NCBI GenBank assembly: GCA_022414725.1
Contig: CM039466.1
Span: 11,506,647 to 11,570,646 of the forward strand
Source of the DNA: Microglena sp. YARC
Lineage: Eukaryota > Chlorophyta > Chlorophyceae > Chlamydomonadales > Chlamydomonadaceae
Length of the DNA stretch: 64,000 nucleotides
Direction: 5' to 3'
Numbering within the stretch: the first letter of the stretch is position 1; every line of letters begins with the position of its first letter. A program made the position numbers and the translations under genes. Positions 1-9,849 of the stretch are shown here, in pieces. The notes below the pieces were generated by a model. The model ran no database searches and was not told where the DNA came from. It was given only the letters and a program-made list of their open reading frames with translations.

Positions 1-240
1 ACTTACTTGACCCAGCAAAGTCAATGGCTCCAGTACCTAGAATCGCATCCTTGTTATGAGGCAAAAGCCATCCACTATAGGAAAAAAACAGCCAGCACGT
101 TAACACACACTTGCTCGACCCAGCGAATTCAGTTGCTCCAGTACCTAGAATCGCATCTGTGTTATGAGGCGACAGCCATCCACTATAGAAAAAAACAGCC
201 AGCACGTTCGCCCAAACAACCAGCCAGCATGTTACACACA
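1..240 (-). repeat. Two degenerate copies of the AMT exon 6 3' end in the downstream intron
   Basis: Positions about 1-95 and 107-200 repeat the last roughly 70 bases of exon 6 (258-330) with its donor region. On the minus strand both still read a version of ILGTGA..FAGS. The left copy retains GTAAGT at the donor; the middle copy has AGCAAGT and has lost it. Confidence 0.75.
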
Positions 241-257
241 CAACCAAACACACTTAC

Positions 258-3200
258 TTGACCCAGCGAAGTCAATGGCTCCAGTACCGAGAATGGCGTT
301 GGAGCTATGAGGCGACAGCCAACCATTGTACGACCAATGCCAGTGGGCCACAACCGGGTATACCCAGGAGCTGTAGAAGATGCAGTACAGGATGTACGAG
401 ATGAAGGTGGAGCGCTCTGCAGGTGGAGGTGAGTGTGTGTGTGTGGTGTGTGGAGGCATGTCTGTGTGTGTGTGTGTGGTGGGGGGGGGGGGGGGGGGGG
501 GGGGCGTGGATGTGTGTGTGTGTGAGTGAGTGTGTGTGTGTGTGGATGTGTGGGTGGGTGTGAGAAGAAGGGGAATCAGCTCAAGGATGTAAAACCCACA
601 GTAACCTTCCCCAGTGCAAGTGAACGAGAAGGTTCTTTCAACCTCACGCCCCGTGGCAAGGCACAACAAATTTCATTTTGTAATCTCAAGGATGAGGTGT
701 GAATGGCTCAGCAACTTACTCAGAACTCTGAAGGCCTTACTGCCACCTTTTTCTTCTGGGTGGGGTGGGGTGGGGGGGGGGGGGGGGGGGGGGGGGAGGG
801 GGGGCATTTCTGACTAGTTTACCCAGACCCATGCGTCTCCATGCAGCGATGTCATGGCGACGCTTTGACGGGTACAAACAAACAATGATCATATTTATGC
901 CACTCAGTGACTCACCAGCAATAGCACCAGCCATGATAGTGGTAGAAGCAGCACAGAACAGCCTGTTAAGGACGGCAGATGGGAATGGATTGATTATTTA
1001 TCTTGTTATTATTATTATGATTGATCTAAATATGTATCTTATTCACCTTATTATTATGTATCTAAATATGTATCCTTTTTATCTTATAACTATTTATCTT
1101 ATTATTATTTGTCTACATATGTATCCTATTTATCGTATTATTATTTATATACATATGAGATATGCATACTACTTATCTTATTATGTGTCTTCTGCATCAC
1201 TGAAGCATAAGATGATCAGTACATGTTAATGGGCGATGCCATGCACAACAAGAACAAGTAAATAAATAAATAAATAGTCCTCCTTATTACAGTGCATGAG
1301 GTTAAGGGGGCCAGTCTGTTTGCTTGCACTGGGGCCAAGCACCAAACAAGAACAAGTCCTACACATCACGATCATATAATCAAATCATGTACGCATGTCT
1401 TTACTTGTTGGGCAAGTCCCTTCAGACTATTTGGCCTACCCCTGGACTGAAGAACATTACATTACATTACATTACATTACATTACCACCGACAGGCCATT
1501 GTTGGCCCAAGACAAGCCCGCTGCACAACATTTGGGAGGGGTCTTCCAAGAAATCCTTAGAGAAAGAAAGGCAATATTGCAGCAAACAAGCATTATTATC
1601 AGCACTATTATCAGCACTATTGGACATGCATATATATATTCCATACATACATGCATGCATGTCTACAAAGTCTGGGGAAGCATGCAACGTCACTGCAAAT
1701 ATAGGGGGCCTTCAGCACCCTTTTATGCACCCCTTCAGCACCCCTCTCACCCACAATGCACTTTTTTAAGCCAAATAAAGGGTATCGAAGACCCCCCCAA
1801 TCAGCCAGACCCGTGCGTCATGAATTCTGTATGCATGTTGTTACAGTTCAGAAATGGGCTTGCCCAACCGGGACAGGAGGGGCTATACAATTTCTGTATA
1901 CCGCCAGGAACTCACCAATTCCAGAACCACAGCTGCCAGTTGTGATCAGGTCCCCCTCCCGTGGTCCCACTGAGGGCAAAGTCTCCATAGCCAATGAATC
2001 CTGTGCATCACAAGTCGTCAGTGATAAGCATTTACATGATAGGGCAAACAGCTGGTGGAAGGATCGCGTGCAATACGGATTGTGAGCTGCCAGAATTGTA
2101 TGGCGGCCAAGTGGGCGGCCAAAGTCCTAGAACTGCGTAATACTAGCAAAATCGTAGAACGCAATGCTCACCTAAGATGTAATAAGCGCTGGCAAGCTAA
2201 CGGGATGCTTACAGCGCTTCAAGGATGTGGAAATTTGAAATCTGGCCTGGTTAGATTGACCAAAAGAAAAAACAATTAAAAAGGAAAATATTATTTTTTA
2301 GATCTAAAATATTGTAAACACTGAAGCATACATACCATTGTTTGGCTCTTTATCACCCATGACAAAGCAATATATAAAATATTTATAACACTGATTTATA
2401 ATTTAACAAAGGAACTTCTAAAATATTAAAAACACTGATTTATAATATGACAAAGGAATAACTAAAATATAAAAAACACTAATGCATACACACCATTGGT
2501 CGGCACTTGATCACCCATGACAAAGGAATATCCGAAGAGGTAGAAGCAGATGGCGGTGATGAATGTATCCATCAACGACTTCATCAAAATAGACGACATG
2601 TTCTTCGCCCTGAAAAAAGTAAAGAGGGAGAAAAAGGGTGGGGGAAATAGATCAGGAGAGAGACATATATAGCGTTCGCCCTGAAATAGATAGGGAGGAA
2701 GAAACAGGGTAGGAGAAATAGATAGGGTTTGCCTTGAAATAGATAGGGAGAAAGAAGTAGGGTGGGATAAATAGGGTGGGAAATAAATAAGGAGGGAGAA
2801 GTAGGGTGGGGGGAATAGGGTGGTAGAAATAGATAGGGAGGGAGAAATAAGGTGGGGGATAGGGGTGGGAAATAGATAGGGCGGGAGAAGTAGGGTGGGG
2901 GAAATAGGGTGGGAGAAATAGATAGGGAGGGAGAAATAGATAGGGAGGGAGAAATAGGGTGGGAGAAATAGATAGGGCTGGCCCTGAAATAGATAGGGAG
3001 GGAGAAACAGGGTGGGATAAATAGATAGGGAGGGAGAAATAGGGTGGGGGAAATAGATAGAGGGGGAGAGATAGGTTGGGAGAAATAGATAGGGAGGGAG
3101 AAATAGATTGGGGGAAATAGATAGGGTTGGCCCTGAAATAGATAGGGTGGAAGACATAGATAGGAAGGGAGAAATAGATTGGGAGAAGTAGATAGGGTTG

Positions 3201-3842
3201 GCCCTGAAATAGATAGGGTGCTGCCATAGATAGGGAGGGAGAAGTAGATAGGGTTGGCCCTGATATAGATAGGGTGCTGCCATAGATAGGGAGGGAGAAG
3301 TAGATAGGGTTGGCCCTGATATATGTGGGGAGGGAGAAATAGGGTGGGGGGAATAGGGTGGGAGAAATAGATAGGGAAGGAGAAATAGGGTGGGAGAAAT
3401 AGATAGGGTTGGCCCTGAAATAGATAGGGTGGAAGACATAGATAGGGAGGGAGAAATAGTTGGGGGGAATAGGTTGGGAAAAATAGTTAGGGAGGGAGAA
3501 ATAGATAGGGAGGGAGAAATAGGGTGGGAGAAATAGATAGGGTTGGGCCTGAAATAGATAGGGTGGAAGACATAGATAGGGAGGGAGAAACAGATAGGTT
3601 TTGCCTTGGAATTGATAGGGACGAAAAAAAGGCGCGAGAAATAGGGTGTGGGAAATAGATAAGGTGGGCCCTGAAATAGATAGGGAGGGAGAAGTAGGGT
3701 GGGGGAAATAGGCTGGGATGGAGAAATAGAAAGGGAGGGAGAAATCAAGCGGGAGAAATAGATAGGGTTTGCACTGGAATAGATAGGATGAAAGCAAATA
3801 AATAAATAGGACGTCTAATTTTGAGAAAACATGTGTGTGTGT

Positions 3843-3888
<46 letters not shown>

Positions 3889-6800
3889 CAGTTCATCCAT
3901 ATGTTTTCGTTTTAGCCCCTCATGATCAGGCAAGTCCCTTTAGCCTATTTGGCCTTGAAAGAGATTGAATGAGAATAAAACAATCGTTTTAGGTTCAGTT
4001 CATCAGTTTGTTTTCATTATAACCCCTCCTGTCATGGTTGGGCAAGTCCCTTTAGCCTCTTTGGTCTACTCCTGGACAGTGACACCATACGACAAGGGTG
4101 AGGGTAAATAAATAAATAAATAGTAAGCCTTATTACGAGGAGTGAGGTTGAGGGGGTTCAGCCTGTTTGCTTGCACTGGGGCCAACCACCAATAGGGTGA
4201 GAGAAATATATACAGCTGACCTTCTTGGATGCCCAAAGGCAGTTTTATTTTTTGCGACGCGTCGCAAATTGTGTGACTTGGTGCAACCCCACTGCGACAT
4301 GCTGCACCCGAACCTCGCGGAGCGCAAAGTGCGTAGACCGGTGGGTTCGGGGGGGGCAATTCTAACTAATTTAGCTGGACCCATGCGCCGCCATGCAGCG
4401 ACAGACTGGCGACGCGTTTCAAAAATAAAAAGGGATTACGCCCCGGTGTAAATATTTCCATACCTGCCAACGCAAGCTACAAACATGGCAAAGCCAATTC
4501 GCATGATGGGTAATAAGAATCAATCATTCATTTCAATATTTGTGCTATCATGTAATGCTACACGCGTAATTACGACCCATTTGAAGCCAACCAACCAATC
4601 CAAGCCAGCCAAGCCCAGCCCAGCCAAGCCGTGGAATATAAACATTTATGTAAATATTCCCACACCTAACAACTCCAGCTACGAACATGGCAAAACCAAT
4701 TTTGCACGATGGTTAATCAGAATTAAGTATCAACATGTATGAGAATATTCCCATACCTGACAACTCCAGGCACAAATATGGCAAAGCCAATTTTGCATGA
4801 TGGTTAATCAGAATTCAAAGTCAACATTTACGAAAATATTCCCATACCTGACAACTCCAGCAACGAACATGGCAAAGCCAATTTGCATGATGAAGACCAG
4901 CGCTCCATTGATAAGAACAAAGAAGGTGTTGGTGCCCCAAATAAGTCCACTCACGGTATCCTCAGCAGCCAGTTGCTGCATCCTCAGCGAATTTATCTGA
5001 TCAATGACAAGAAGCATCAAACACGAGGGATAAGGAGGGAATTTATCTGATCAATGACAGGAAACATCAAACACGAGGGATAAGGAGGGAATTTATCTGA
5101 TCAATGACAGGAAACATCAAACAAGAGGGATAAGGAGGGAATTTATCTGATCAATGACAGGAAACATCAAACAAGAGGGATAAGGAGGGAATTTATCTGA
5201 TCAATGACAGGAAACATCAAACAAGAGGGATAAGGAGGGAATTTATCTGATCAATGACAGGAAACATCAAACAAGAGGGATAAGTAGGGAATTTATCTGA
5301 TCAATGACAGCAAAAATCAAACAAGAGGGATCAGGGAGATGCAATCGCCAGGGAGGTCTGTGTGCTGTTTGCTGTGTTCTGTGTGCTGGGTGTGCCGTGG
5401 TCTGCGTGCTGTGTTTTATGTATGCTGTGTTCTGTGTTCTGTGTGTGCTGCGTGTTTTGGTCTGTGTTCTGTGTGTGCTGTGCTCTGTGTGTTTTGGTCT
5501 GTGTGATGTGTGTGCTGTGTTCTGTGTGCTATGTGCTGCGTGCTGTGTGTGCTGTGTTCTGTGTGTTTTGGTCTGTGTTCTGTGTGATGTGTGTTCTGTG
5601 TTCTGTGTGCTATGTGCTGCGTGCTGTGTGATGTGTGTTCTGTGTGTTTTGGTCTGTGTTCTGTGTGATGTGTGTTCTGTGTTATGTGTGCTATGTGCTG
5701 CGTGCTGTGTGTGCTGTGTTCTGTGTGTTTTGGTCTGTGTTCTGTGTGATGTGTGTTCTGTGTTATGTGTGCTATGTGCTGCGTGCTGTGTGTGCTGTGT
5801 TCTGTGTGTTTTGGTCTGTGTGCTGTGTGCTGTTTGTGCTGTGTTTGTGTGCTGTGTCCTGAGTTCTGTGCGTTCTGTCTTATGTCTTCTGTGTGCTGTG
5901 TTCTGTGTGTTTTGGTCTGTGTACTGTGTGCTGCGTCCTGTGTGCTGTGTGCTGTGTTTGTGTCCTGTGTCCTGCGTCCTGTGTGCTGTGTGTTCTGTGT
6001 TCCATGTTCTGTGTTCTGTGTGTGCTGTGTGCTGTGTGCTGTGTCCTGTGTCCTGTGTGTTCTGTGTTCTGTGTTCTGTGTGTGTGCTGTGTGCTGTGTG
6101 CTGTGTGCTGTGCTTGTGTCCTGTGTCCTGTCTTCTGTGTGTGCTGTGTTCTGTGTGTTTTGGTCCGTGTGCTATGTGTGCTGTGTTTGTGTGCTGTGTA
6201 CTGTCAGCTGTGTTCTGTGTGTGCTGTGTGCCCTGTTTTCTGTATTTTGTGTGTTCTGTGTGCTGTGTGCCGTTTTCTGTGTTCTGTGTGTACTGTGTGT
6301 TGTGGGTGCTGTGTTCTGTGCGTGATGTGTGCCCTGTTTTCTGTGTTTTGTGTGTTCTGTGTGCTGTGTGCTGTTTTCTGTGTTCTGTGTGAGCTGTGTT
6401 CTGTGTGTTTTGGTATGTGTGCTATGTGTGCTGCTTTTGTGTGCTGCGTCATGTGTGCTGTGTTCTATGTGTGCTCTGTGCTGTGTTCTGTGTGCCGTGT
6501 GCTGTTTTCTGTGTTCTGTGTGTGCTGTGTGTGTTGTGTTTGTGTTCTGTATGCGCTGTGTTATGTGTGTTCTGTGTGTGCTGTGTTCTGTATGCTTTGG
6601 TCTGCGTTCTGTGTGCTGTTTTCTGTGTCCTGTGTCCTGTGTGTGCTGTGTGCTGTGTGATGTGTGCTGTGTGCTCTTTTCTGTGTTCTGTGTGCTGTGT
6701 GTGTTGTGTTAGTGTTCTGTGTGTGCTGTGTGCTGTATCTGCTGTGTTCTGTGTGTGCTGTGTGCTGTGTGTGCTGTGCGCTGTGTGCTGTAGTCTGTAT

Positions 6801-7562
6801 TATACTAGGACAACAGCAGTGATTGCACGAGCTGATGCAGGTGATGCAGGCATTCATTGTTCACATTAAAGGAGAACCAAAAACCCAGAATGACTAGGAG
6901 AAGTCTTTAAACTGTCCAATCCACTTAACCAGCTCCCTGGTTGCCTTGGGTGTCTCCACGGGGTAACCAGAATTGGAAGAAGGTGAGCAGCCCAGATGGG
7001 CTGAAAAAACATGTAACAAACCAATTTGTACAACACCCAGAATGGGGGCATTAGGCTCCTGTCACTCTTGGGATGTCTTGAACAACCCTAAGTGTTCAGC
7101 CAGTGTTCAACGAGTTTGCTAGGTGTCTTTCGTTGCCATTGGAGGAGGCGCGACCTGGCGTAGTAGGTGGGTAGCAGACAATTGGACCGATGATTTCTAG
7201 CCAAAAGCGATCACGAAGGCGTCGCACGACGTTCACATTGCTGCTAACTGGTCTGTCAACTCTCGCAACTTCATTTTGCAAGGCTTCTGAAAGGAATCGA
7301 TCACACGAAACGTCTTCCAAGTCTCACGCACATGATCCAGCCCATGTGACACTGCGAGCAGAGCGGCGCCCACGTGCAACACATCATAGATTTCCATAAA
7401 GAAAATGGAACGGACCTGAGCAACAGTCCATGTTAGCACAGCTGTGGTTGCGCCAACCAGCCCAACATCGAGAGAATGACACACGGCATCCGCACTGGAA
7501 GTCGCTCCACCTAGGATGGCGAGAACTTCCGCGTACTGCGCCTCGGTGCAAGAATACGCCAT
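258..7562 (-). CDS. AMT: Ammonium transporter (AMT/MEP/Rh family), 3' part beyond the window
   Basis: Six exons are read on the minus strand: 7562-7416, 4996-4848, 2609-2494, 2000-1916, 962-916 and 416-258. They give 234 residues before the gene runs off the left edge. All introns are GT-AG and the phases agree. The protein is a plasma-membrane type ammonium channel. Seen: residues about 70-98 contain the first conserved helix (NTFFVLINGALVFIMQIGFA), then VRAKN, a helix ending FYLFGYSF, the GFIGYGDFAL loop, AGAIAERSTF, HWHWSYNGWL, and finally IDFAGS, all at the order expected for AMT1 proteins. About half of the usual 450-500 residues is present. Exon 1 (start ATG 7562, 49 codons, donor CAG|GTCCGT) is the least certain: it fits in phase and resembles the Cys-containing AMT N terminus, but an ATG inside exon 2 (MQQLAAED) could be the start. 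Several junctions are flanked by tandem copies of themselves (see findings). The other exons are secure. Confidence 0.88.
420..560. repeat. (TG)n and poly-G tract next to AMT exon 6
   Basis: A (GT)n-rich stretch interrupted by a run of about 24 G (481-504) directly upstream of the exon 6 acceptor. In the transcript it reads as a C-rich and CA-rich tract. Confidence 0.9.
590..690 (+). repeat. SINE-like fragment (AACCTTCCCCAG family)
   Basis: Contains AACCTTCCCCAG, CAACCTCACGCCCCGTGGCAAG and an AATTTCATTTT tail. It matches 48620-48760, where the same words appear in the same order. Short retroposon fragment in an AMT intron. Confidence 0.5.
1257..1345 (-). repeat. SINE-B copy with (AAATA)n end
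   Basis: An AAATA tail followed by the GGTTAAGGGGGCCAG / GTTTGCTTGCACTGGGGCCAAG core, about 85 bp. The same element recurs at 4105-4190, 32505-32575, 50972-51066, 51220-51312 and 58610-58685. Read on the minus strand it has a (TATTT)n 3' tail, as a retroposon would. Confidence 0.6.
2280..2493 (-). repeat. Degenerate copies of the AMT exon 3 end and donor
   Basis: On the minus strand, 2362-2327 reads a diverged TTTGTCATGGGTGAT...AACAATG followed by GTATGTATGC. This parallels the true exon 3 end, which finishes ACCAATG|GTGTGTATGC at 2494. Two shorter copies of the CAAAGGAA segment lie at about 2403 and 2447. Confidence 0.65.
2612..3830 (-). repeat. 1.2-kb array grown from the polypyrimidine tract and acceptor of AMT exon 3
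   Basis: On the transcribed (minus) strand this is a nearly pure pyrimidine array of irregular units built from CTATTTCAGGGCCAACC, CTATCTATTTCTCC and CACCCTATTTCTCC. The true acceptor (TTTTTTCAG|GGCGAAG at 2610) has the same layout as the units, so many units look like a 3' splice site. It lies wholly within AMT intron 2. Long reading frames here (residues S, P, L, I, Y, F) are artefacts of the repeat. Confidence 0.9.
3835..4080 (+). repeat. (TG)n, poly-G and two partial SINE-A copies
   Basis: (GT)n runs into about 30 G (3857-3887). Two successive SINE-A fragments follow, each with CAGTTCATC and GCAAGTCCCTTTAGCC. Confidence 0.75.
4105..4190 (-). repeat. SINE-B copy
   Basis: (AAATA)n, then CGAGGAGTGAGGTTGAGGGGG and TTTGCTTGCACTGGGGCC. 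Same layout as 1257-1345. Confidence 0.6.
4240..4430. mobile_element. MITE-like element with GACGCGTCGC-rich ends
   Basis: The element carries GCGACGCGTCGCAAATTG at one side and CAGCGACAGACTGGCGACGCG at the other, with GGACCCATGCGCCGCCATGCAG between. Related copies lie at 38400-38720 and 51440-51780, with fragments at 800-885 and 23815-23950. Palindromic CGACGCGTCG words suggest a small DNA transposon; no coding capacity. Confidence 0.5.
4445..4847 (-). repeat. Three copies of the AMT exon 2 end, donor and adjacent intron
   Basis: Copies begin near 4447, 4640 and 4741; the last two are about 100 bp apart. Each repeats the exon 2 tail (minus strand CAAATTGGCTTTGCCATG..TTG) plus the start of the intron. 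The true donor is at 4848/4847 (GTTGTCAG|GTATGGG). The nearest copies retain AGGTATGGG and are potential decoy donors. Confidence 0.8.
5041..5330 (-). repeat. 50-bp tandem repeat carrying the AMT exon 2 acceptor
   Basis: Units start at 5041, 5091, 5141, 5191, 5241 and 5291, exactly 50 bp apart and in register with the real junction at 4991. On the minus strand each contains TTTCCTGTCATTGATCAG followed by ATAAATTCCC. The true exon 2 begins TTGATCAG|ATAAATTCGC at 4996. Six extra near-identical 3' splice sites therefore precede the real one in the transcript. Confidence 0.9.
5331..6795. repeat. 1.45-kb (TGTGCTGTGTTCTG)n minisatellite
   Basis: Irregular units built from TGTGCTG, TGTTCTG and TGTGTTTTGGTC. 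It lies inside the putative AMT intron 1. On the transcribed strand it reads CACAG/AACACAG throughout. Long Cys/Val/Leu reading frames on the plus strand are repeat artefacts. Confidence 0.92.
6880..7020 (-). repeat. SINE-C copy
   Basis: Contains GTCTTTAAACTGTCCAATCC, CAGCTCCCTGGTT, GAATTGGAAGAAGGTGAGCAG and CATGTAACAAA. The same order recurs at 29565-29665, 29780-29880, 39750-39880, 46355-46505 and 47390-47525. The end next to ATGTAACA often runs into AAATT repeats, as in a retroposon tail. Confidence 0.55.
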
Positions 7563-7780
7563 GCTCGATCCACGTTAATTTGTCACTAGAATGATCAAGT
7601 GAAGTTTACGTCCAGCAGCTACCCGAAACAGTTATCGGCTTGCTCCAACCGAGATGGTTTGTGGCAGAGGGAGCCGTATCATACCGGATCCGGGTCGAAA
7701 TCCTAGGCCGGCAGTACTAGTACCAGAGCACGTGAGGCATCAGACGCGTCAGCGTCCGAGAATCCGTTCGGACGTCCGCA
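7563..7780. other. Presumed AMT upstream region
   Basis: Sequence upstream of the proposed AMT start with no repeat recognised up to the LTR-like segment. No clear TATA box is seen at a convincing distance. Any promoter role is inference from position only. Confidence 0.25.
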
Positions 7781-7784
7781 CTGA

Positions 7785-7965
7785 CTCTTACCTGAATGCT
7801 GTACAGTGAGGCGAGCACACTAACGGGGGGCCGCAGAAGTGTAACCCCCCTCAGTACAGTCAGGCGTAACGCCTTTAAATACAACCGCACGGCGTGCCAG
7901 TCTCTTACTTTCCAGAAGTCAAACAAGACGAGTCTGTCTGTGACTTGTGTATTGAGTTCTTCGTC
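7785..7965. repeat. LTR-like segment, right half
   Basis: Nearly identical to 13438-13618, from TGACTCTTACCTGAATGCTG to TTGTGTATTGAGTTCTTC. It includes CCTTTAAATACAACCGC, a TATA-like word expected in an LTR U3. At 13.2-13.6 kb this half is joined to a second half that occurs alone at 15229-15408. Confidence 0.55.
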
Positions 7966-9060
7966 CATGAGTTGAAGCGTCCCCCGTCGTCAGAGCGCCA
8001 GAGCTTTTGCTCTCCCCGCCACCGCCGCGAGAGGTATCTGCTCGCGAGGCATCATCGATGCTGGCCAGGCTCTGGGCCCCGAGCTGGACGCCGAGGCTAT
8101 TCCTCCCCACGAGGTTAAGTACCCTCTCCTGCTTCCGCAGCACCTTTCTTTACCCCTTGTGACTTCGTTAAAGCTCGCGTTGGTGTCCAAGAACGACTAG
8201 ACTCTTCAAATTGTTTGCTCCTGTGTTTCCCACTAGAGTTGTATGTCCTGTCGCTACCTCTACCTCGAATTCCTTTTCTCGCGGCTCAGCCTGTATGCCC
8301 GTTCTCTCAGGGACAAGTTGTACCTGGTCTACTTCCTTTCTTGAGCTTGTTTCCCTTGTCTCGTAGTCTCTTTGTTTTCCCCGCGGTTTAAGATGTTTTC
8401 ATGGCCCGCCACGCAATCCGTTTCGTCTCCCCCCTTTTACTCTCTTGTGTCGCTCATTGACTGTTTGCTGGCTGGTTAAGCCCCTCTTAGTCGTCGCCTA
8501 GCGTTACCCTGCCCTGTGTATTATCAGCTCTGTCTGCCTTCTTCCCCTTCCTGACACCAGACTCGCGCTTCTCCCTTGTCCAAATGTCGAGAGCTTGCAC
8601 CGGCCTCCTTCCGTCGTCGCCCGCGTGTTTAAATCACCCAATCTCGTTGACCGTCTTCAATGCTTTGCCCAACTTGGTTTCTTCGTCTCTCTCTCGACAT
8701 TTCCATCTAACAGCTGCCTTGCTCTCCTTTTCACTCCAAACCTTCGCCTCCGAATGGTTCAGTTACGCGCTAACCTTGTCTTATTGGATAATCATCCACG
8801 ATCTTACATGTATTCACTTTGTCTTCCACTCACTCCCTTCCAAGTCCCAATCTAAGTGTTCCTCGTTTTCCTATCATATGTTAAATCCCTCCTCTGTCCC
8901 CATATTGGGTGCCCAGTCCACGCTCCCTTTCCACGCCGATCCGGGCATGCCTCTACTACTCCCTGGTCCCCTCTGTGTCCCCCCCCCCATCCTAGCTACT
9001 TGCAGGCCAATGCCTGTCAGGAGGCCCAGCCAAAGGAATTTCTGCAGCCCCTAAGCTGGT
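7966..9060. other. CT-rich region without a recognisable gene
   Basis: Pyrimidine-rich, moderately GC-rich DNA with no family motif in any frame. It follows the LTR-like half directly and may be the remains of an element interior, but nothing proves it. Confidence 0.3.
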
Positions 9061-9069
9061 AACCCCAAG

Positions 9070-9485
9070 AGTCTGGGTGCCCTCCTCTCTTGCCTCTTTC
9101 AAGGACTCAGTGGAATTTGATCTCCATCCCTTGCCTCTTTTCAAGGACTGTGTGGAATTTGATTCCCCCCCTAGCCTTTATCTAGGACTGTGTGGAATTT
9201 GATTCCCCCCCTTGCCTCTAATTATCAAGGACTGTGTGGAATTGGTTTCCCCCCCTTGCCTCTCATCAAGGACTGTGTGGAATTTGATTCCCCCCCTTGC
9301 CTCTTATTATCAAGGACTGTGTGGAATTGGTTTACCCCCCTTGCCTCTCATCAAGGACTGTGGAATTTGATTCCCCCCCTTGCCTCTCATCAAGGACTGT
9401 GTGGAATTTGATTCCCCCCCTTGCCTCTTATCAGGGACTGTGGAAATTGTTTCTCCCCCTTGCCCCCCTTTAAAGGACTGTGTGC
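9070..9485. repeat. About 40-bp minisatellite
   Basis: Roughly ten diverged units of CTTGCCTCT(TAT)CAAGG, ACTGTGTGGAATTTGATT and a C-run. Unit length varies between about 34 and 50 bp. Confidence 0.88.
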
Positions 9486-9499
9486 CCTCCCCGCCCCCC

Positions 9500-9790
9500 T
9501 ATTTCTTTCATATTATTGGGAAGGGCAGCGGCCACCCATTGCTTTCTTGTTGGGAAGGGCAGTGGCCATCAATTGCTTACTTATTGGGAAGGGCTGCTGC
9601 CACCCATTGTTACTTATTGGGTAGGGCTGCTACCACCCATCGCTTATTGTTTGGGAAGGGTTGTTGCTACCATTTGCTTGATCATTGGAAAGGGTTGTTG
9701 CGACCCATGTCTTACCTATTTGGAAGGAGTGCTGTCACACATTGGGAGTGCTGTCTCCCATTATTGCTCATTATTAGGATGGCTTGCTGC
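9500..9790. repeat. About 35-bp minisatellite
   Basis: About eight diverged units of TTGGGAAGGGCTGCTGCCAC plus CCATTGCTTACTTA. It abuts the preceding 40-bp array and the following hairpin array. Confidence 0.85.
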
Positions 9791-9849
9791 CTCCTACGGT
9801 CCCTTGCTTTTGTACTTGTTTGTTGGATAGTTGCCTCTTGACCACATGA

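Noticed and set aside
2462..3797. Two overlapping minus-strand frames of 381 and 428 residues rich in S, P, Y, F, I and L
   Set aside because: They are translations of a pyrimidine tandem array; only about the last 40 residues before the exon 3 donor are AMT coding sequence.
5304..6869. Several long Cys/Val/Leu frames on the plus strand
   Set aside because: Produced by the (TGTGCTGTGTTCTG)n minisatellite; all three frames give similar low-complexity products.
7233..7415. Read-through of the proposed AMT exon 1 into a 109-residue frame
   Set aside because: The continuation after CAG|GTCCGT has no AMT similarity. It remains possible that this is an independent small gene, which is why exon 1 is given as uncertain.
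8584..9062. Overlapping plus-strand frames in the CT-rich region
   Set aside because: Pyrimidine-rich composition gives open frames in all three phases; no motif.
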